From: Actinocorallia sp039871655
GTDB lineage: Bacteria; Actinomycetota; Actinomycetes; Streptosporangiales; Streptosporangiaceae
Direction: 5' to 3'
Assembly (NCBI RefSeq): GCF_039871655.1
Contig: NZ_JBDPLZ010000006.1
Span: 368,707 to 432,706 of the forward strand
DNA length: 64,000 nt
Positions 7,915 through 15,602 of this stretch are shown in pieces. Made by a program: the position numbers and the translations under genes. The notes under the pieces are model-generated. The model was not told the origin of the DNA. It searched no databases and saw only the letters and a list, made by a program, of their open reading frames with translations. Position 1 is the stretch's first letter. Every line of letters begins with the position of its first letter.

Positions 7915-8523
7915 ATGACGACACAGCGCAGGAAGAGCCCCGACGCCGCGCGGCGCAGCGAGGCGTCGCGGCGCGCCATCCTCACCGCGGCGTTCGAGCT
8001 GGTCGGCGAGGTCGGCTACGCCAAGCTGAGCATCGAGGGCATCGCCGCCCGCGCCGGAGTGGGCAAGCAGACCATCTACCGCTGGTGGCCGTCCAAGGGC
8101 GCGGTCCTGTTCGACGCGTTCCTCGCGCTCGCCGAAGGGCAGGACGGCCAGGAGGCGGCCCTGCCCGACACCGGCGACCTGGAGGCCGACCTGAAGACGG
8201 TCCTGCGCGCCACGGTCGACGAGCTGAACGACCCCCGCTACGACGAGCCGATGCGGGCGCTGAACATCGAGATCCTCCAGGACCCCGACCTCGCGGCCGC
8301 CTACGCCGAACGGCTGGACGGGCCGATGAAGGAGCTGAAGAAGGAGAGGCTGCGCAGCGCGCAGCGCGCCGGAGAACTGCCCGGCGGCCTGGATCTCGAC
8401 CTCGCCGTCGAACTGCTGTGGGGACCGCTGCGCGCCCGGTGGCTCGAACGCGGCCCCCTGACCCGCGCGTACGCCGACCGGATCGTCGAGACGGCCCTCG
8501 ACGGCCTGCGCCCCCGGAACTGA
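7915..8523 (+). CDS. TetR-family regulator, probable repressor of the divergent SDR gene
   Basis: 202 residues. The helix-turn-helix spans residues ~16-62 (AILTAAFELVGEVGY, IAARAGVGKQTIYRWWPSK), followed by a TetR C-terminal domain of the kind seen in AcrR-like repressors. The ATG follows the second operator and a -10-like TATAAG by only a few bases, with no ribosome site, consistent with a leaderless transcript. Autoregulation and control of the SDR gene are inferred from the shared twin operators. Confidence 0.9.
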   Translation: MTTQRRKSPDAARRSEASRRAILTAAFELVGEVGYAKLSIEGIAARAGVGKQTIYRWWPSKGAVLFDAFLALAEGQDGQEAALPDTGDLEADLKTVLRATVDELNDPRYDEPMRALNIEILQDPDLAAAYAERLDGPMKELKKERLRSAQRAGELPGGLDLDLAVELLWGPLRARWLERGPLTRAYADRIVETALDGLRPRN

Positions 8524-8540
8524 CGCGGAAGAAGGCAAAA

Positions 8541-8564
8541 CCCCGCTCTCGTGCGAGAGCGGGG
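8541..8564 (-). terminator. Terminator after tRNA-Ala
   Basis: A perfect 10-pair stem (8541-8550 with 8555-8564) has a four-base loop and is followed on the minus strand by TTTT. It lies 8 bases beyond the tRNA 3' end. It could also stop the plus-strand tetR transcript. Confidence 0.8.
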
Positions 8565-8571
8565 TTCCAGG

Positions 8572-8644
8572 TGGAGCCGTGGGGAATCGAACCCCAGACC
8601 TCCTGCATGCAAGGCAGGTGCTCTACCAATTGAGCTACGGCCCC
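8572..8644 (-). tRNA. tRNA-Ala (anticodon UGC)
   Basis: The 73-base sequence folds as a cloverleaf with acceptor GGGGCCG/CGGCTCC, a D-loop, anticodon loop TTGCATG giving UGC, and T-arm GGTTCGATTCC. The CCA end is not encoded. In many actinomycetes this gene lies next to tRNA-Ile near gyrA; here tRNA-Ile is 10.4 kb away at 19092. Confidence 0.95.
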
Positions 8645-8707
8645 TGGTGGTGCGGCCAGCGTACCGGGGAACGGGGCTGGTCGCGAACGGGTTTCCCCTC
8701 ACGGAAA

Positions 8708-8732
8708 CGGCGCCGCTGATCGCGCGGCGCCG
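8708..8732 (-). terminator. Hairpin after the DLW-39 gene
   Basis: A nine-pair GC stem (8708-8716 with 8724-8732) is followed by TTT on the minus strand, 15 bases after the DLW-39 stop. The weak T-tract makes it a moderate candidate. Confidence 0.55.
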
Positions 8733-8747
8733 GTTCTCGTCAGCCCG

Positions 8748-8864
8748 TCACTCCGCGGAGGTGGCCTCGGTCCACAGATCCAGCTCGGCGCGGTCCTGCT
8801 GGAGGCGCTTCCAGATGGCGAAGCCGCCGAGGCCGAGAATGGCGAGCACGAGAAGCTTTTTCAT
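8748..8864 (-). CDS. DLW-39 family small membrane-associated protein (38 aa)
   Basis: A 38-residue protein: an N-terminal hydrophobic segment (MKKLLVLAILGLGGFAIW) and a short polar tail RAELDLWTEATSAE carrying the DLW motif that names the family. This tiny gene is found near gyrA and the tRNA genes in many actinobacteria, which supports it despite its length. The ribosome site is weak, with GGGG about 8 bases before the ATG. Function is unknown. One membrane helix with a cytoplasmic or exposed acidic tail is all the sequence shows. Confidence 0.88.
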   Translation of the reverse strand: MKKLLVLAILGLGGFAIWKRLQQDRAELDLWTEATSAE

Positions 8865-8947
8865 GGTGAGGACCCCTTCACCGTCGACAGTGGTCAGAAC
8901 TCAAACCTAGCAACGTCTGCACACTATCGAATGCCCTCTGCGACTCC

Positions 8948-10135
8948 TCAGGGGGAGCGCTGGATCACAGAAACCGGCAAAGCGGAAAAACCTCGCACAT
9001 TTGAAGAATGTACGCGGACCGCGTTCTTCTCTTCCACGTCGTAGGAGGCGACCATCCGCGTCAGTTCACCGAGCGCTATCTGCGCCTCCAGACGGGCCAT
9101 GTTCGCGCCCAGGCAGTAGTGCCTTCCCGCGCCGAAGCTGATGAGCTGCGAAGTGTCGCGGCCGAGGTCGTACCTGCCCGGATCGGGGAAGACGTCCTCG
9201 TCCCGGTTGGCCGAGCCGACCAGCAGGAGAAGCCGCGAACCCGCCGGGACGGTCCGTCCGTGGACGGTGAAGTCCTCCGTGACGGTGCGCGCGATCTGCT
9301 GGCTGGAGGTGTCGTAGCGCAGCGTCTCCTCGATCCAGGAGTCCACCGGCTCCTTCAGGGCGCGCTCGGTGAGCCCGTGCTTCCAGGCCCAGTAGAGGGC
9401 GTTGGCGAGCAGTTTGGTGGTGGTCTCGTTGCCGGCGATGACCATGAGGAACAGGAAGGCGATGATCTCGCCGTCCGCGAGCCGGTCGCCGTCGATCTCG
9501 GCCTCCAGCAGGGCCGAGGTGAGGTCCTCCCCGGGCCTGCGGCGTTTGTCCGCGAGCAGTTCCTCGTAGTAGCCGACCAGGGTGAGCGCCGCCTCCATCC
9601 CGGCGGGCGGCACGTCCAGCACACCCTCCTCCCGGTGGACGACGAGGTCGGCGAGCCTGCGCAGTTCGGGACGGTCCGCCTCGGGCACGCCCATCAACTC
9701 CGAGATGACGTCCATCGGCAGCACGCCGGCGAAGTCGGCGACGAAGTCGAAGGAGCCCTCCTCGACCAGGGGCCCCAGCCGCGCCCTGGTCATCTCCAGG
9801 ATGCGCGGGTGCAGTTCGCGGACCCGGCGCGGGGTGAAGCCCTTGGACACCAGGCCGCGCAGGCGGGTGTGCCGGGGCGGGTCGAGCGCCAGGAACGACA
9901 TCGTCCGATGCGCCTGCGGGCCCCACGCCGACGGGTCGAGCGTGACGCCGTTGACGCTGGAGAAGCGCTCCCAGTCGCGGAAGGCGACCGAGACGTCGGC
10001 GTGCCGGGACAACGCCCAGAAGTCGAGCTCCTCGTTGCGGTAGAGCGGCGCCTCGCGGCGGAGCCGGGCGTAGACCGGATAGGGGTCCTCGTGGATCCGG
10101 TAGTCGTACGGGCTGTACTCAAGGTTACTGGACAC
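8948..10135 (-). CDS. Cytochrome P450 monooxygenase
   Basis: 395 residues, a typical bacterial soluble P450. The I-helix oxygen-binding motif is AGNETTTK, the K-helix ExxR is EETLRYD, and the haem loop is SFGAGRHYCLG with Cys341. The start used is GTG, giving MSSNLEYSPYD; it lies inside the palindrome CTGGACACGTGTCCAG, only a few bases after a good promoter, so the message is probably leaderless. A TetR gene lies 69 bases upstream on the same strand and its start carries the same palindrome. No ferredoxin gene is adjacent. The substrate (lipid, terpenoid or xenobiotic) cannot be told. Confidence 0.93.
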   Translation of the reverse strand: MSSNLEYSPYDYRIHEDPYPVYARLRREAPLYRNEELDFWALSRHADVSVAFRDWERFSSVNGVTLDPSAWGPQAHRTMSFLALDPPRHTRLRGLVSKGFTPRRVRELHPRILEMTRARLGPLVEEGSFDFVADFAGVLPMDVISELMGVPEADRPELRRLADLVVHREEGVLDVPPAGMEAALTLVGYYEELLADKRRRPGEDLTSALLEAEIDGDRLADGEIIAFLFLMVIAGNETTTKLLANALYWAWKHGLTERALKEPVDSWIEETLRYDTSSQQIARTVTEDFTVHGRTVPAGSRLLLLVGSANRDEDVFPDPGRYDLGRDTSQLISFGAGRHYCLGANMARLEAQIALGELTRMVASYDVEEKNAVRVHSSNVRGFSALPVSVIQRSP

Positions 10136-10172
10136 GTGTCCAGACGTTAGTTCAACGCACCGGCGCGGACAA
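10128..10172 (-). promoter_or_regulatory. P450 promoter and overlapping operator
   Basis: On the minus strand TTGTCC (10167-10172), a 17-base spacer and TAACGT (10144-10149) form a good vegetative promoter. The predicted start point lies within the perfect 16-base palindrome CTGGACACGTGTCCAG (10128-10143), which also contains the GTG start codon. A bound repressor would cover the start site. Confidence 0.65.
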
Positions 10173-10204
10173 GAGACCTTTTCCTTCTCTCCCGCCGAAA
10201 GGAT

Positions 10205-10744
10205 TCAGCGCGTGATGAGCCGCGCCACCTCGGCGAGCCGCTCCGCCGCCTCCGCGTAGGACATGTAACCCATTCCCGCCTGCAGGAGCGCCCCCGAATA
10301 GGCCATCTCCAGCGCCTCCAGGATCAGCGGGTCCTCCCGTCCGAGCGCGTGCGCCAGCCTCTTGTGGATGTCCACGCCGATGCGCAGCCGCAGCTCCTGG
10401 ACGTCCGGATCGGACGCCAGAACCGCCGTCGTGCAGGCGGCCGCCAGCTCCGGCTCGCTCGCGATGAGCAGGACGACGTCCTTGAGCGCCTGCGCCGCGT
10501 CCCCGTCCGTGAGGGGCAGCCCCTCCAGCCTGCGCCAGAAGACCTCGGTGAGGAGGTGGTTCTTGGAGGCGAAGTAGGTGTAGGCGGTCGCCGCGGCCAC
10601 TCCCGCCCGGCGCGCGACGTTCCTGACCCTCAGCCCGTCATACCCCGTCTCCCGCACCTCGACGACGGTCGCCTCGGTCAGCCTGCGGACGGTGTCGGCC
10701 TGGCGCTCGGTCAGCCGCCGGCGTGTGGACTCATGTACGGACAC
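10205..10744 (-). CDS. TetR-family regulator, probable regulator of the P450
   Basis: 179 residues from a GTG start (MSVHESTRRRLTERQAD). This start is chosen because the upstream frame has no TetR homology and because it sits in the same GGACACGCGTCC palindrome as the P450 start. The helix-turn-helix is at residues ~17-62 (NVARRAGVAAATAYTYFASK). The C-terminal part is a helical effector domain. It precedes the P450 gene on the same strand. Autoregulation through the shared palindrome is inferred. Confidence 0.88.
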   Translation of the reverse strand: MSVHESTRRRLTERQADTVRRLTEATVVEVRETGYDGLRVRNVARRAGVAAATAYTYFASKNHLLTEVFWRRLEGLPLTDGDAAQALKDVVLLIASEPELAAACTTAVLASDPDVQELRLRIGVDIHKRLAHALGREDPLILEALEMAYSGALLQAGMGYMSYAEAAERLAEVARLITR

Positions 10745-10761
10745 GCGTCCGGACGGTATCA
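10738..10761 (-). promoter_or_regulatory. Operator at the start of the P450-linked tetR gene
   Basis: CGGACACGCGTCCG (10738-10751) matches the palindrome over the P450 start in its core GGACAC-G-Y-GTCC and overlaps this gene's GTG. A TGATAC -10-like element lies just upstream (10756-10761), again implying a nearly leaderless message. Confidence 0.55.
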
Positions 10762-10818
10762 GCCCCAGCGCGTCGGGACCCGGTGCCCGCCGGCGGACCG
10801 GGGGCACCGGGCTCGAGA

Positions 10819-11838
10819 TCACCGCTCGGCCGGGGCCAGCAGCGTGGTGACCAGGTCGTCCAGGCTGATCAGGCCGATCAGCCCGTTCTCGTCCCTGACC
10901 AGGCCGAGCTGGCTGTGCTGGCTCCGCAGGACCGCCAGCGCGCCGGCGACCGGGGTCTCCGGGGTGAGCACCGGCACCGGGTAGCCCGAGTCCATGGCGC
11001 GGAAGGGCCTGCCCTGGGCCCGCGCCAGATAGGCGTCCCTGGCGTGGACCATGCCGATCAGCTCGCCGTCGGCGTCCCGCAGCAGCAGCCGGGTGTGCCC
11101 GGTGCTGACCGCGGTGTCGACGACCGTCCGCGCGTCGGCGTCCGGCGCCACCGAGGTCAGCTCCCCCAGCGGGATGACCAGCGGGAGCAGGCTGGTCTCC
11201 GGCGCCTCCAGTGCCCGGCTGAGCACGTTGCGGTCCACCTCGTCGATCAGGCCCAGGCGGCGGGACTCCTCCACCAGATGCATGAGCTGCTCGGGGGTGC
11301 GCGACACCGACATCGAGTCGCGCGGCTGGACGCGCATCAGCCGCAGCAGGGCGTTGGTCGTGCGGTTGAGGGCCTGCAGGACCAGCCGGAACAGCTGGGT
11401 GAAACCGCGGAACGGCAGCGCCAGCAGCATCGCCGCCCGCTCGGGACGGGCGATCGCCCAGGACTTCGGCGCCATCTCGCCGATGACCATGTGCAGGAAC
11501 GTCACCAGCGCCAGCGCGATCACGAACGACACCGCGTGCGAGACGGCGTCCGAGATCCCCAGCCCGTGGAAGACGGGGCTGAGCACCTCGGCGATCACCG
11601 GCTCCGACACGATGCCCAGGCCCAGCGAGCACATGGTGATGCCCAGCTGGGCTCCGGCCAGCATCAGCGACAGCTCGCGGATCCCGGCGACCGCCGAGGC
11701 CGCGGCCCGGCTGCCCTCCGCCGCCGCCTTCTCCAGCCGGGGCCGCCGGGCCGCCACCAGCGCGAACTCCGCCGCGACGAAGAAGCCGTTGCCCAGCAGC
11801 AGGAGGACGGTCAGCAGGATCCCCGTGGGCACGCTCAT
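10819..11838 (-). CDS. CNNM/CBS-domain membrane protein (hemolysin family), short form
   Basis: 339 residues. Residues 1-185 form a CNNM (DUF21) transmembrane domain with helices at about 5-25, 60-80 and 95-125 and the motif HMVIGEMAPKS. A CBS-domain pair follows at about 205-335 (TRLLLRDADGELIGMV, SQLGLVRDENGLIGLIS). It lacks the C-terminal CorC_HlyC domain. Such proteins are linked to Mg2+/Co2+ efflux; 'hemolysin' is a historical name. Its start overlaps the stop of the longer paralogue by 4 bases, so the two are a coupled pair that may form a heteromer. Confidence 0.92.
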   Translation of the reverse strand: MSVPTGILLTVLLLLGNGFFVAAEFALVAARRPRLEKAAAEGSRAAASAVAGIRELSLMLAGAQLGITMCSLGLGIVSEPVIAEVLSPVFHGLGISDAVSHAVSFVIALALVTFLHMVIGEMAPKSWAIARPERAAMLLALPFRGFTQLFRLVLQALNRTTNALLRLMRVQPRDSMSVSRTPEQLMHLVEESRRLGLIDEVDRNVLSRALEAPETSLLPLVIPLGELTSVAPDADARTVVDTAVSTGHTRLLLRDADGELIGMVHARDAYLARAQGRPFRAMDSGYPVPVLTPETPVAGALAVLRSQHSQLGLVRDENGLIGLISLDDLVTTLLAPAER

Positions 11839-13151
11839 CTCGGTTCCTCCACTGCGACCGGCTGCTCCCGCAGCCGGATCTTGTCGGGGACGTGGTGGCC
11901 GTTGCTCAGCACCTCGATCTCGAGGGTCCGGCCGCCCTCCTCGACCTGGATCACGTCACCGGGGTCGGCGAACCGGCCGAGCCGACGCAGGATCAGCCCC
12001 GCGGCGGTGTCGTAGTCCCCCTCGGGCAGCTCCAGGCCGGTGAGCTGCTCGATCTCGTCGATCCGCAGGCCGGCGTCCAGATGCCACCACTCGTCCTTGG
12101 GCGTGACCTGCGGGATCTCCAGATCGGTCTCGTCGGAGATGTCCCCGACGAGCTCCTCGGCGACGTCCTCCAGGGTCAGCAGGCCGGCGAACCCTCCGTA
12201 CTCGTCGATCACCACGGCGATCTCGTCCCTGCGCTCCTGCATCTGCACGATCACCTCGGGCAACGGCAGTGAGTCCGGGACGAGCAGCGCCTGCCGGGCC
12301 AGCCGCCCGGCCGTCACCTCGTCCCACTCCCGCGCGGAGACCGGCAGCAGCTGCCGCAGCCCCAGCACGCCCACGATGTCGTCCACCCGCTCCCCGACCA
12401 CCGGGTAGTGGGTGTGGCCGCTCCGCCCGATGATCTCGACGATCTCGTCGGCGGTGGCCTCGGCCGGAATGGTCACCACGTCGACCCGCGGGATCATCGC
12501 CTCGTCGGCGGTGTGCTCGGAGAACACCAGGGCGCGCTCCAGCAGATGGACGTGCTCGTCGGCGAACTCCTCCTCCGACTCGCCGATGATCAGCCCGAGC
12601 TCCTCCAGCGTCGCGCCGTGGTGCAGCTCCTCGACGGGCTCGATGCCCACCGCCCGCAGCACCCGGTTGGCCGAGGCGTCGAAGAACCTGATCACCGGGG
12701 CCGCGACCGCCAGGTACAGCAGGGTGGAGGGCGCCAGCGCCCGGGCCAGGGTCTCCGGTCTGGCCAGCGCCAGGTTCTTGGGGAAGAGCTCGCCCAGCAC
12801 CATCTGAATGATGATCGCCAGTGCGAATCCGATGCCCAGCGCCACCCCGCCGACGGCGGCCTCGGGCACGCCCAGGGGGTGCAGCACCGGTCTGATCAGC
12901 TGTGCCAGGGCCGGTTCCGCGATGAAGCCCACCACCAGGGTGGTGACCGTGATCCCCAGCTGGGCGCCGGAGAGCATGAAGGACAACCGCTCCAGCACCT
13001 TGACGGCTCGCGCCGCCTTCTTGTCACCCTCTCGGGCCGCCTGCTCCAGTTCGAGCCTGTCGGCCGTCACATAGGCGAATTCCTGTGCCACGAAATACCC
13101 GGTCGCCGCCGTCAGGATGAACACGGCGGCCAACCCGAACAGGACCGTCAC
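11835..13151 (-). CDS. CNNM/CBS-domain membrane protein with CorC_HlyC domain
   Basis: 438 residues. The order is a CNNM transmembrane domain (about 1-200, with QMVLGELFPKNLALARPE), a CBS pair (about 205-335, with THYPVVGERVDDIVGVL and IAVVIDEYGGFAGLLTLED), and a CorC_HlyC FAD-like fold at the C-terminus (about 350-430). It is the full-length type of this divalent-cation transport family. It is the first gene of the pair with the shorter paralogue. Which ion it moves is not known. Confidence 0.93.
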   Translation of the reverse strand: MTVLFGLAAVFILTAATGYFVAQEFAYVTADRLELEQAAREGDKKAARAVKVLERLSFMLSGAQLGITVTTLVVGFIAEPALAQLIRPVLHPLGVPEAAVGGVALGIGFALAIIIQMVLGELFPKNLALARPETLARALAPSTLLYLAVAAPVIRFFDASANRVLRAVGIEPVEELHHGATLEELGLIIGESEEEFADEHVHLLERALVFSEHTADEAMIPRVDVVTIPAEATADEIVEIIGRSGHTHYPVVGERVDDIVGVLGLRQLLPVSAREWDEVTAGRLARQALLVPDSLPLPEVIVQMQERRDEIAVVIDEYGGFAGLLTLEDVAEELVGDISDETDLEIPQVTPKDEWWHLDAGLRIDEIEQLTGLELPEGDYDTAAGLILRRLGRFADPGDVIQVEEGGRTLEIEVLSNGHHVPDKIRLREQPVAVEEPR

Positions 13152-13470
13152 CGGGGGTCACCCGGCCTCTGCGACAGGTCCGTTCTATGACCGGAGTCCG
13201 AACTATCGGACACCGCACCCCTCTCCCTACTCGTTCTCTGCCTGGTTCAACGAACCAGGACGTCCAAGAGTTACTCCTTCAAACCCTAAGCCCAGGGAGG
13301 CCCTCGCTCTAGCACGCCCTCCACGATCCCCGCAGGAGAATCCCCCTTTTCCGGCAGGCCTCCGCGGCCCGTCGCCACCGAAAGCGACCGGGTGACAACC
13401 GGGAGACACCTGGGCAGGCCGAAGAGAGCGGAACCGCCAGATCAGAGCGGGTCCAGGAGGAAGGCAGAGC
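13152..13470. other. Intergenic region with a short perfect inverted repeat
   Basis: 319 bases between two divergently transcribed genes with no convincing reading frame. CCTGGTTC-AAC-GAACCAGG (13241-13259) is a perfect eight-base inverted repeat that could be an operator or a hairpin. No T-tract follows. Promoters for both neighbours should lie here but none is clear. Confidence 0.5.
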
Positions 13471-14542
13471 ATGACCACCACCGAGGAACTGGTCGAACGG
13501 ATGTTGAACGACGCGGTCTCCGCACTGGAGACGTTCGGCGTCTGCCTGGGGGTACGGCTCGGACTGTACGAGGCCCTGGCGGGCGGGCCCCCTCGACGCG
13601 TACGGCCTCTCGGAAAGAGCCGGCATCCACCCGCGCTACGCCCGGGAATGGCTGGAGCAGCAGGGCTCCGCCGGCTGGCTGGCCGTGGCCGACGAGGCCG
13701 AAGGCGACCCGTACGCGCGGGCGTTCCGGCTGTCGAACGAGGCCCGGGAAGTCCTCCTCGACGAGGACAGCATCTTCTACATGGGGACGCTGCCAGGGTT
13801 CGTCACGTCCATCGCCGACGTGATCGACCGGGTGGCCGACGCCTTCCGGACCGGCGGAGGCGTCCCCTTCTCCGCCTACGGGGCGGGCACCCGCCACGGC
13901 ATCGGCCGGCTCAACCGGCCGATGTTCCTCCACTCGATCACCGAGTGGATCAACGCCCTGCCCGACGTCCCGGCCCGGCTGGCCGAGGACGGCGCACACG
14001 TCCTCGACCTGGGCTGCGGCACGGGCTGGTCCACGATCGCCATCGCCGAGGCCTTCCCCGCCGTCCGCGTCCACGGCGTCGACCTGGACGAGACCTCGGT
14101 GATCGAGGCCCGGCGGAACGCCGAGTCAAGGGGCGTCGCCGACCGCGTCGCCTTCCTCCACACCGACGCCTCCGCCTTCGACCCGGACGGCACCCGGTAC
14201 GACCTGGCCTGCGTCTTCGAAGCCCTGCACGACATGGCCGACCCCGTAGGCGTCCTGCGCAACGTCCTGCGCGTGCTCGTCCCCGGCGGCTCCGTCCTCA
14301 TCGGAGACGAACGCGTCGCCGACGTCTACTCCGCTCCAGGCCCCGTCCTGGAACGCCTCAACTACGCCTTCAGCACCCTCCACTGCCTTCCCGCGACCCG
14401 CGCCGAGGGCACCAGAGTGGAGGCGGGCACCGTCCTCCGCTCCCCGACCGTCGCCGAGTACGCCGCCGCAGCCGGGTACTCGTCCTTCAAGGAGGCCTCT
14501 ATCGACCACGACCTGTGGCGCTTCTACCACCTCACCGCCTGA
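13471..14542 (+). pseudogene. SAM-dependent class I methyltransferase interrupted by a frameshift
   Basis: The N-terminal part (MTTTEELVERMLNDAVSALE, winged-helix dimerisation region) is in one frame up to the C5 run at 13588-13592. The continuation, LSERAGIHPRYAREWLEQQG and onward, is in the next frame. Removing one C restores a 356-residue protein. The catalytic domain is intact: motif I VLDLGCGTGWSTIA, acidic GVDLDE and PGGSVLIGDERVAD. As read, only the downstream part (ATG at 13685, 285 residues) would be made whole. A GGAGGAA ribosome site precedes the original ATG. Both real decay and a homopolymer sequencing error fit. Confidence 0.8.
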
Positions 14543-14577
14543 GGCGCGCCGGGGCCGCGGACCCCTTCCTCAACGCC

Positions 14578-15456
14578 TCACAGGGACACGGGAAGAGGCT
14601 CGAGGTTCCCGAGCCAGCCCTCGGGGATCGAGGAGAAACCGGTGCGGGCCGCGACGATTCCACCGACGATGGCGCAGTTCGTATCGATGTCCCCGCCCAC
14701 CGCGGCGGTCGTCCAGAACGCCTGCTCGTAGTCGTCGAGGTTCTTGGCCGCGGCCCACAGGCAGAAGGGCACCGTGTCGTGGGCGGCGATGCGGTGCCCG
14801 TTGCCCAGTACGGCGCCCGCGGTCCCCGGATCGTCGATCGTCAGCAGCTTCCGGGCTTCCACGACGCCGTCACGGACCATCCCGGACGGCGTGAGCTCCA
14901 GGACGCGGTCGAGGAAACGTCCGGGGGAGAGCTCCTCCTCCGTCAGGGCGACGGCCGTCGCCACCGCCACCGCGACGCCGCCGGCGACGCCTTCCGGATG
15001 CATGTGCGTGACCTCCGACGACCGGACCGCCTCCTCGACGAGCCGGTCCAGGTCGTCGGCGAACCAGGCGCCGAGAGGCGCGATCCGCATGGCCGCCCCG
15101 TTGCCCCACGAGCCCTCGCCCTCGAAGGTGTCCCGGGCCAGCTCCCGCCAGTCCCCTCCTTCTCTGATCAGCCGCAGGATCCGGTTGGTGGAGGCGCCGT
15201 AACCGCGCAGGAAGTCGTGGCGTTCGGCGAACGTGCGGGCCAGGAGGTCCTGGTCGATGTGACCGGCCTCGTCGAGCACGGCCCAGATACCGCAGGCCAT
15301 CTCGGTGTCGTCCGTCCACTTCCACCGCCCCGGCGGCACCTCCCTGCGGCTGTAGGCCGCCAGGTTCTCGGGGACGAAGAACTGCGAGCCCAGCGCGTCC
15401 CCCAGCGCCAGCCCGTGCAGGGACGCCCGCGCGGCATCCCGTCGACCGTTTTCCAT
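14578..15456 (-). CDS. ADP-ribosylglycohydrolase family protein (metal motifs intact)
   Basis: 292 residues from MENGRRDAARASLHGLALGD, a start supported by GGGGGAA seven bases upstream. The DraG/ARH fold signatures are complete: LALGDALGS near residue 15, the metal-binding WTDDTEM near 47, and GGDIDTNCAIVGG near 252, which supplies the second pair of aspartates and a threonine. Members remove ADP-ribose from proteins or small molecules, or hydrolyse related compounds. It is divergent from a second family member whose equivalent motifs have lost two aspartates. No ADP-ribosyltransferase gene lies in this window. Confidence 0.9.
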   Translation of the reverse strand: MENGRRDAARASLHGLALGDALGSQFFVPENLAAYSRREVPPGRWKWTDDTEMACGIWAVLDEAGHIDQDLLARTFAERHDFLRGYGASTNRILRLIREGGDWRELARDTFEGEGSWGNGAAMRIAPLGAWFADDLDRLVEEAVRSSEVTHMHPEGVAGGVAVAVATAVALTEEELSPGRFLDRVLELTPSGMVRDGVVEARKLLTIDDPGTAGAVLGNGHRIAAHDTVPFCLWAAAKNLDDYEQAFWTTAAVGGDIDTNCAIVGGIVAARTGFSSIPEGWLGNLEPLPVSL

Positions 15457-15499
15457 TGGATTCCCCCTATGGCAGAGCCGATCGAGGCGCGAGCTCCCT

Positions 15500-15515
15500 G
15501 GATTCACGTGAAACC
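15500..15515. other. parS site, distant copy
   Basis: GGATTCACGTGAAACC is identical base for base to the copy inside parA at 34905. It fits the actinobacterial parS consensus with core TTTCACGTGAAAC, with one arm base changed. It lies between the two divergent ADP-ribosylglycohydrolase genes, 19 kb from parA and parB. Confidence 0.75.
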
Positions 15516-15602
15516 GGCCCTCCCGAATGTCCGCCTCTCGATCTAAGGTGACGACCGGACAAAAGTGAAAGTTCAGGCGAAGGCTGACCGAGGGGATCTT
15601 CA

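Noticed and set aside
10745..11632. Upstream extension of the P450-linked tetR frame
   Set aside because: It lies out of frame inside the CNNM/CBS gene and has antisense-like composition; the GTG at 10744 is supported by the operator and TetR homology.
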